Assembly (NCBI GenBank): GCA_035533255.1
Contig: DATLUE010000115.1
Span: 1-8,774 of the forward strand
Origin: CAIKMD01 sp035533255
GTDB lineage: Bacteria; Pseudomonadota; Alphaproteobacteria; ATCC43930; CGMCC-115725
Length of the DNA stretch: 8,774 bases
Direction: 5' to 3'
Shown here: positions 6,294-8,774 of the stretch, one piece after another
How positions within the stretch are numbered: position 1 is the first letter of the stretch
Layout of the letters: each line of letters starts with the position of its first letter
Notes under the pieces: generated by a model
The model's database searches: none
What the model was told of the DNA's origin: nothing
What the model saw: only the letters and a program-made list of their open reading frames with translations
Position numbers and translations under genes: made by a program

Positions 6294-6671
6294 ATGTATC
6301 GCAAAATCCGCCAATTGACGCTGGCATGCGCGCTGATCGCGGCGAGTCAGTTCACCTCTCTGTCGTCGGCGAAAGCCGAAACGATCGATCTTGTATGTGT
6401 TAACAATGGCGTCAGCTTTAATTATTGGATCAATACGGCAAATAATACGGTTATCATGCCTGGGTTGGCATCGGGAGGCGTAGCGGAGAATTACCTAATG
6501 TATCCTGTTCACATCACCGCCCTCGCCTATGACTGGTTTTACGGAGGGAAGAACGGAGTGCATTACAGCATCGACAGAACGACGGGCCTTTTGACCGCTT
6601 TCTTCCCCAACGGTACGGTAACTGCAAAATGTTCCAAGGGCTCAACCCCGCCGCCCGAACCAAAGCTCTAA
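6294..6671 (+). CDS. Small secreted protein of unknown function
   Basis: I do not recognise a named family. The 125-residue product has a Sec signal peptide with a basic N-terminus (MYRKIRQ), a hydrophobic core and a likely cut after SSAKA at residue 28. The mature part is about 97 residues with exactly two cysteines (Cys35 and Cys113), which could form one disulfide in the periplasm. It is rich in Asn, Tyr, Trp and Thr (NYWINTANNTVIMPG, LAYDWFYGG, YSIDRTTGLL), suggesting a small beta-sheet domain, and ends in a Pro-rich tail (STPPPEPKL). From memory, small periplasmic proteins of rhizobia carry similar IDRTTG segments, but I cannot confirm homology. Base composition differs from the neighbours: 56 of 120 bases at 6361-6480 are G or C, against roughly two thirds or more in the genes around. 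That suggests acquisition or an accessory gene. It probably shares a transcript with the gene at 6733. Confidence 0.8.
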   Translation: MYRKIRQLTLACALIAASQFTSLSSAKAETIDLVCVNNGVSFNYWINTANNTVIMPGLASGGVAENYLMYPVHITALAYDWFYGGKNGVHYSIDRTTGLLTAFFPNGTVTAKCSKGSTPPPEPKL

Positions 6672-6716
6672 CGCCGGCAATCGTTGACGCTCGAGCCGGA
6701 ACATGCCCCGCCCTCG

Positions 6717-6722
6717 AAGGAG
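6717..6722 (+). promoter_or_regulatory. Shine-Dalgarno site of the DUF3624-like gene
   Basis: AAGGAG ends ten bases before the ATG at 6733. The spacing is slightly long, but the match is perfect and favours this start over the in-frame ATG at 6703, which lacks such a site. Confidence 0.55.
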
Positions 6723-6732
6723 CCGTCCCATC

Positions 6733-7272
6733 ATGCAAAGTTTGAAGCGAGTATATGCGGTGCTGGACGCCAAGCTCGGCCGCTGCCCCAAATGCATGCG
6801 GCAGTCGTTTGTCTTCGTGCTTGCCGCCTGGGGCTTGGCATTCGTCCTGGCGCTGACGGCGAGCTCGCCGGCGTTGCGCGTCGCAAGCATGATGATGGCG
6901 GTTGGCTCGGCGGGGCTGTGGCTTTCGCATTTGACGGCGTTTGCTCTGCGAATGGCGGGAAACGCGACCGCATCGAAAGACGGCGCGTGTGAGCGGAAGG
7001 TCGCTCCCGATCTTGCGCCTCGGCCGAGGCGTCGATTCGTCCTTGGCTTCGCCAAGAGTTTCGTCCTCGTGGCGGCTGCGACAGCTTTGCCGATCCGAGC
7101 CGTATTCGCCCAAGCGGCATGCAATTGCCCGGCGAGCGCGCCGAAATGTTGCTACGCCTACGACGGCAGGAGCTACGTATGCGCGCCGTCCAATGCCAAT
7201 TGCTGTGCCAGTGCTAATCCGTGGTACTGCTCGAGCGGCACAAACTGTTATGGCGATCGTGGCTGCCGCTGA
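6733..7272 (+). CDS. Membrane protein with DUF3624-like N-terminus and cysteine-rich C-terminal domain
   Basis: The 179-residue protein has three parts. Residues 1-75 resemble, from memory, the DUF3624 family: KLGRCPKCMRQS (14-25) with a CxxC pair, followed by two hydrophobic helices (about 24-43 and 47-73). Residues 76-100 are a polar linker ending in PRPRRR. Residues 99-127 (RRRFVLGFAKSFVLVAAATA onward, ending AVFAQ) look like a twin-arginine or Sec signal segment inside the protein. The remaining about 50 residues hold ten cysteines (130, 132, 139, 140, 150, 157, 158, 166, 172, 178), including two adjacent CC pairs, and many Asn, Ser and Tyr. That pattern suits a disulfide-bonded or metal-binding exported domain. 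The third segment may be a third membrane helix or may be cleaved to release the tail. The function is unknown. The gene starts 61 bases after the small secreted gene and is convergent with the monooxygenase gene. Confidence 0.78.
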   Translation: MQSLKRVYAVLDAKLGRCPKCMRQSFVFVLAAWGLAFVLALTASSPALRVASMMMAVGSAGLWLSHLTAFALRMAGNATASKDGACERKVAPDLAPRPRRRFVLGFAKSFVLVAAATALPIRAVFAQAACNCPASAPKCCYAYDGRSYVCAPSNANCCASANPWYCSSGTNCYGDRGCR

Positions 7273-7274
7273 GG

Positions 7275-7297
7275 CCCGTCGTGCCGCTGGCACGGGG
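7275..7297. terminator. Hairpin between convergent genes, possible terminator
   Basis: CCC-GT-CGTGCC-GCT-GGCACG-GGG forms a stem of six plus three pairs with a two-base bulge, three bases after the stop of the plus-strand gene and before the end of the convergent monooxygenase gene. No T-run follows on either strand, so it is not a classical intrinsic terminator, though its place between convergent genes fits that role. Confidence 0.3.
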
Positions 7298-7345
7298 TGA
7301 GCAGCGCCTATCCCGATACTTTCTCGCTTCGCACGGAGAGAGATT

Positions 7346-8774
7346 TCATGCGGCGCGTTTGGCGACGGCCGCGCCGCGCACCGTGTCGATGATCGCCAGC
7401 GGATCGTCGGGCGCCTCGGCCGCGCGCCATGCAACGTGGCCGTCGGGCCGCACCAGGACCAGCGGCCGCTCGTAGAGCTTCGCGAGCGCGGGATCGGTAA
7501 TGCTGACGACCTCAAGCGGCACGCCGCGCCGCGCTGCCGCGGCAGCGATGCCGGTCGGGTCGGGCGCGTCCGCGCCCAAGCGCAGCAGCACGAAGCCGCG
7601 GCCGAACAGGTCGATGGTCGATTTGCCCTCGGCGACCCAGCCATGCGGCGCGCGCGAGCCGGGGCGGCTGGTCTGCACGTATTCCATCACGCTGTCGCGC
7701 GGCGGCGGCGTGCCGTCGGGAATGATCACGGGCGATTCATAGCGATAGCCGAGCGCGATGCCGTCGGAGATGAAGGTCTTGGCGCGGTTCTGGACGATGT
7801 CTTGGCCGATCTGCCGTCGCGCCGCCGCGCCTTCGGGTGTTGGATCATCGACCAGTTTGATCAGCGCGGGATCGGTCGTGCGCATCACATTGTCGGTCGC
7901 CTCGCCGACATTGCGCTGCGCCACCGGCCGGCGCTCGGCCTGGTAGCTTTCGAGGAGGCCAGGCCCGCCCCAGCCTTCGACCGCGGCGGCGAGCTTCCAG
8001 CCGAGATCGACCGCGTCGCCCATGCCGGTATTCATCCCGAAGCCGCCCGAGGGCGCGTGCTGATGCACGCTGTCGCCGGCGAGAAACACCGGCGGCGCCT
8101 GGAAACGATCGGCGACCAGATCGCGGCAGATCCAACGCCGCGCCGAGATGATCTCGTAAGGAACCTTCGTGCCGAGGGCGCGAGCGATGACCGCGGCGAT
8201 TTGCGCATCGCTCGGCTGGTCGCGGTATTCCTCGCCATGAACGCCGATGCGCCACAGCTCGCGGCCGTCGATCTCGATCAGGCTGCCGTAATCGCCGGTC
8301 CGGTCGACGAAGAAGTAGAACGCCGCGTTGCCCTTGTCGTGCAGGTTCCACAACTGGTCGATCTTAAGAAAAATATTGAGGTGGTAGGACAGAACCGGCC
8401 GGCCCTCTTGGCGAACGCCGAGCGTCTTGCCGATGCCGGAATGCCCGCCCGAGCAATCGATCAGATAGCGCGCGGCGACGCGTTGATTCTGGCCGCTGGC
8501 GACGTCGCGGATCGTCGCGACGATGCCGTCGCCTTCGCGCTCAAACGATTCGAAGCGGCTTTCGTAGCGCAGTCGCACCGTCGGAAAGCTCTGCACAAGC
8601 TTCCGCAGGATCGGATCGAACCAGATCTGATTGCAGCGCTGCGAGCGCTCGGGTGTCGTCGGCAGCGGCGCGTGGCCGCCATGCGTCGGGCGCTCGATGC
8701 GGCAGATCTCGTAGCCGGCGAGGCCGGTGGCATAGACGATGGTCGGCGGAAAATCCGGCGGCGCGCCCGATGCC
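7346..8774 (-). CDS. FAD-dependent monooxygenase (group A, aromatic-ring hydroxylase type), N-terminus cut off by window edge
   Basis: The frame is open from the right edge (first full codon at 8773) for 475 residues to the TGA at 7348-7346. The N-terminal Rossmann segment with the GxGxxG FAD motif lies outside the window. Key visible parts are SQRCNQIWFDPILRKL (44-59), a divergent DG-type motif YLIDCSGGHSGIGK (103-116), and the GD motif at 233-234 followed by SVHQHAPSGGFGMNTGMGDA, which binds FAD. Also present are DLGWKLAAAVEGWGG, the LLESYQAERRPVA helix and a C-terminal thioredoxin-like domain (about 387-475) ending in YERPLVLVRPDGHVAWR. This is the architecture of the phenol/3-(3-hydroxyphenyl)propionate/polyketide hydroxylases: NAD(P)H- and O2-dependent hydroxylation of an aromatic ring in the cytoplasm. 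The substrate cannot be told. It is convergent with the Cys-rich gene, 73 bases away. It may be the last gene of a catabolic operon that begins outside the window. Confidence 0.92.
   Translation of the reverse strand, partial: ASGAPPDFPPTIVYATGLAGYEICRIERPTHGGHAPLPTTPERSQRCNQIWFDPILRKLVQSFPTVRLRYESRFESFEREGDGIVATIRDVASGQNQRVAARYLIDCSGGHSGIGKTLGVRQEGRPVLSYHLNIFLKIDQLWNLHDKGNAAFYFFVDRTGDYGSLIEIDGRELWRIGVHGEEYRDQPSDAQIAAVIARALGTKVPYEIISARRWICRDLVADRFQAPPVFLAGDSVHQHAPSGGFGMNTGMGDAVDLGWKLAAAVEGWGGPGLLESYQAERRPVAQRNVGEATDNVMRTTDPALIKLVDDPTPEGAAARRQIGQDIVQNRAKTFISDGIALGYRYESPVIIPDGTPPPRDSVMEYVQTSRPGSRAPHGWVAEGKSTIDLFGRGFVLLRLGADAPDPTGIAAAAARRGVPLEVVSITDPALAKLYERPLVLVRPDGHVAWRAAEAPDDPLAIIDTVRGAAVAKRAA

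Noticed and set aside
7118..7269. Likeness of the Cys-rich tail to a methylamine dehydrogenase light chain or granulin
   Set aside because: The cysteine count and CC pairs are suggestive, but the spacing and the other conserved residues of those families are not seen.
1..8774. Mobile elements, CRISPR arrays, tRNA genes
   Set aside because: I found no transposase, long terminal inverted repeats, regularly spaced repeats or cloverleaf sequences on either strand by reading; a tRNAscan or repeat search was not possible.

Overview
The window is GC-rich bacterial DNA with few gaps between genes. The gene order rlpA - D,D-carboxypeptidase - tmk - holB, an alphaproteobacterial type of HolB, and lipobox/SPOR RlpA together point to an alphaproteobacterium, probably Hyphomicrobiales or a near relative. 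I cannot name a genus from this sequence.

Left part (1-4424, all minus strand, read from right to left): a cell-envelope and DNA-replication cluster. It encodes a periplasmic lytic transglycosylase (mltB-like), the septal lipoprotein RlpA, a penicillin-binding-protein-5-type D,D-carboxypeptidase, thymidylate kinase and the delta' clamp-loader subunit HolB, which runs off the left edge. The first three all act on peptidoglycan. The last two supply dTTP and load the replicase clamp. Gaps are 22, 71, -3 and 3 bases, so much of this is probably one transcript. The tmk start appears to be a CTG that overlaps the carboxypeptidase stop codon.

Middle (4469-6075, minus strand): a translationally coupled pair with an ATGA overlap. 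It encodes a class II aldolase/adducin-fold metalloenzyme and a double-hotdog acyl-CoA thioesterase-like protein. A weak hairpin terminator separates the pair from mltB.

Right-centre (6294-7272, plus strand): two genes divergent from the aldolase. One is a small, AT-richer secreted protein of unknown function. The other is a membrane protein with a DUF3624-like N-terminal half, an internal twin-arginine-like hydrophobic segment and a ten-cysteine tail. These are the least explained genes here and the best candidates for something new. The 218-base divergent region (6076-6293) is the longest gap.

Right edge (7346-8774, minus strand): a group A FAD-dependent aromatic-ring monooxygenase lacking its N-terminus because of the window edge. 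Together with the aldolase/thioesterase pair it hints at catabolism of an aromatic or CoA-linked substrate, but nothing in the sequence proves that link. I saw no tRNA, rRNA, insertion sequence, CRISPR array or phage gene.
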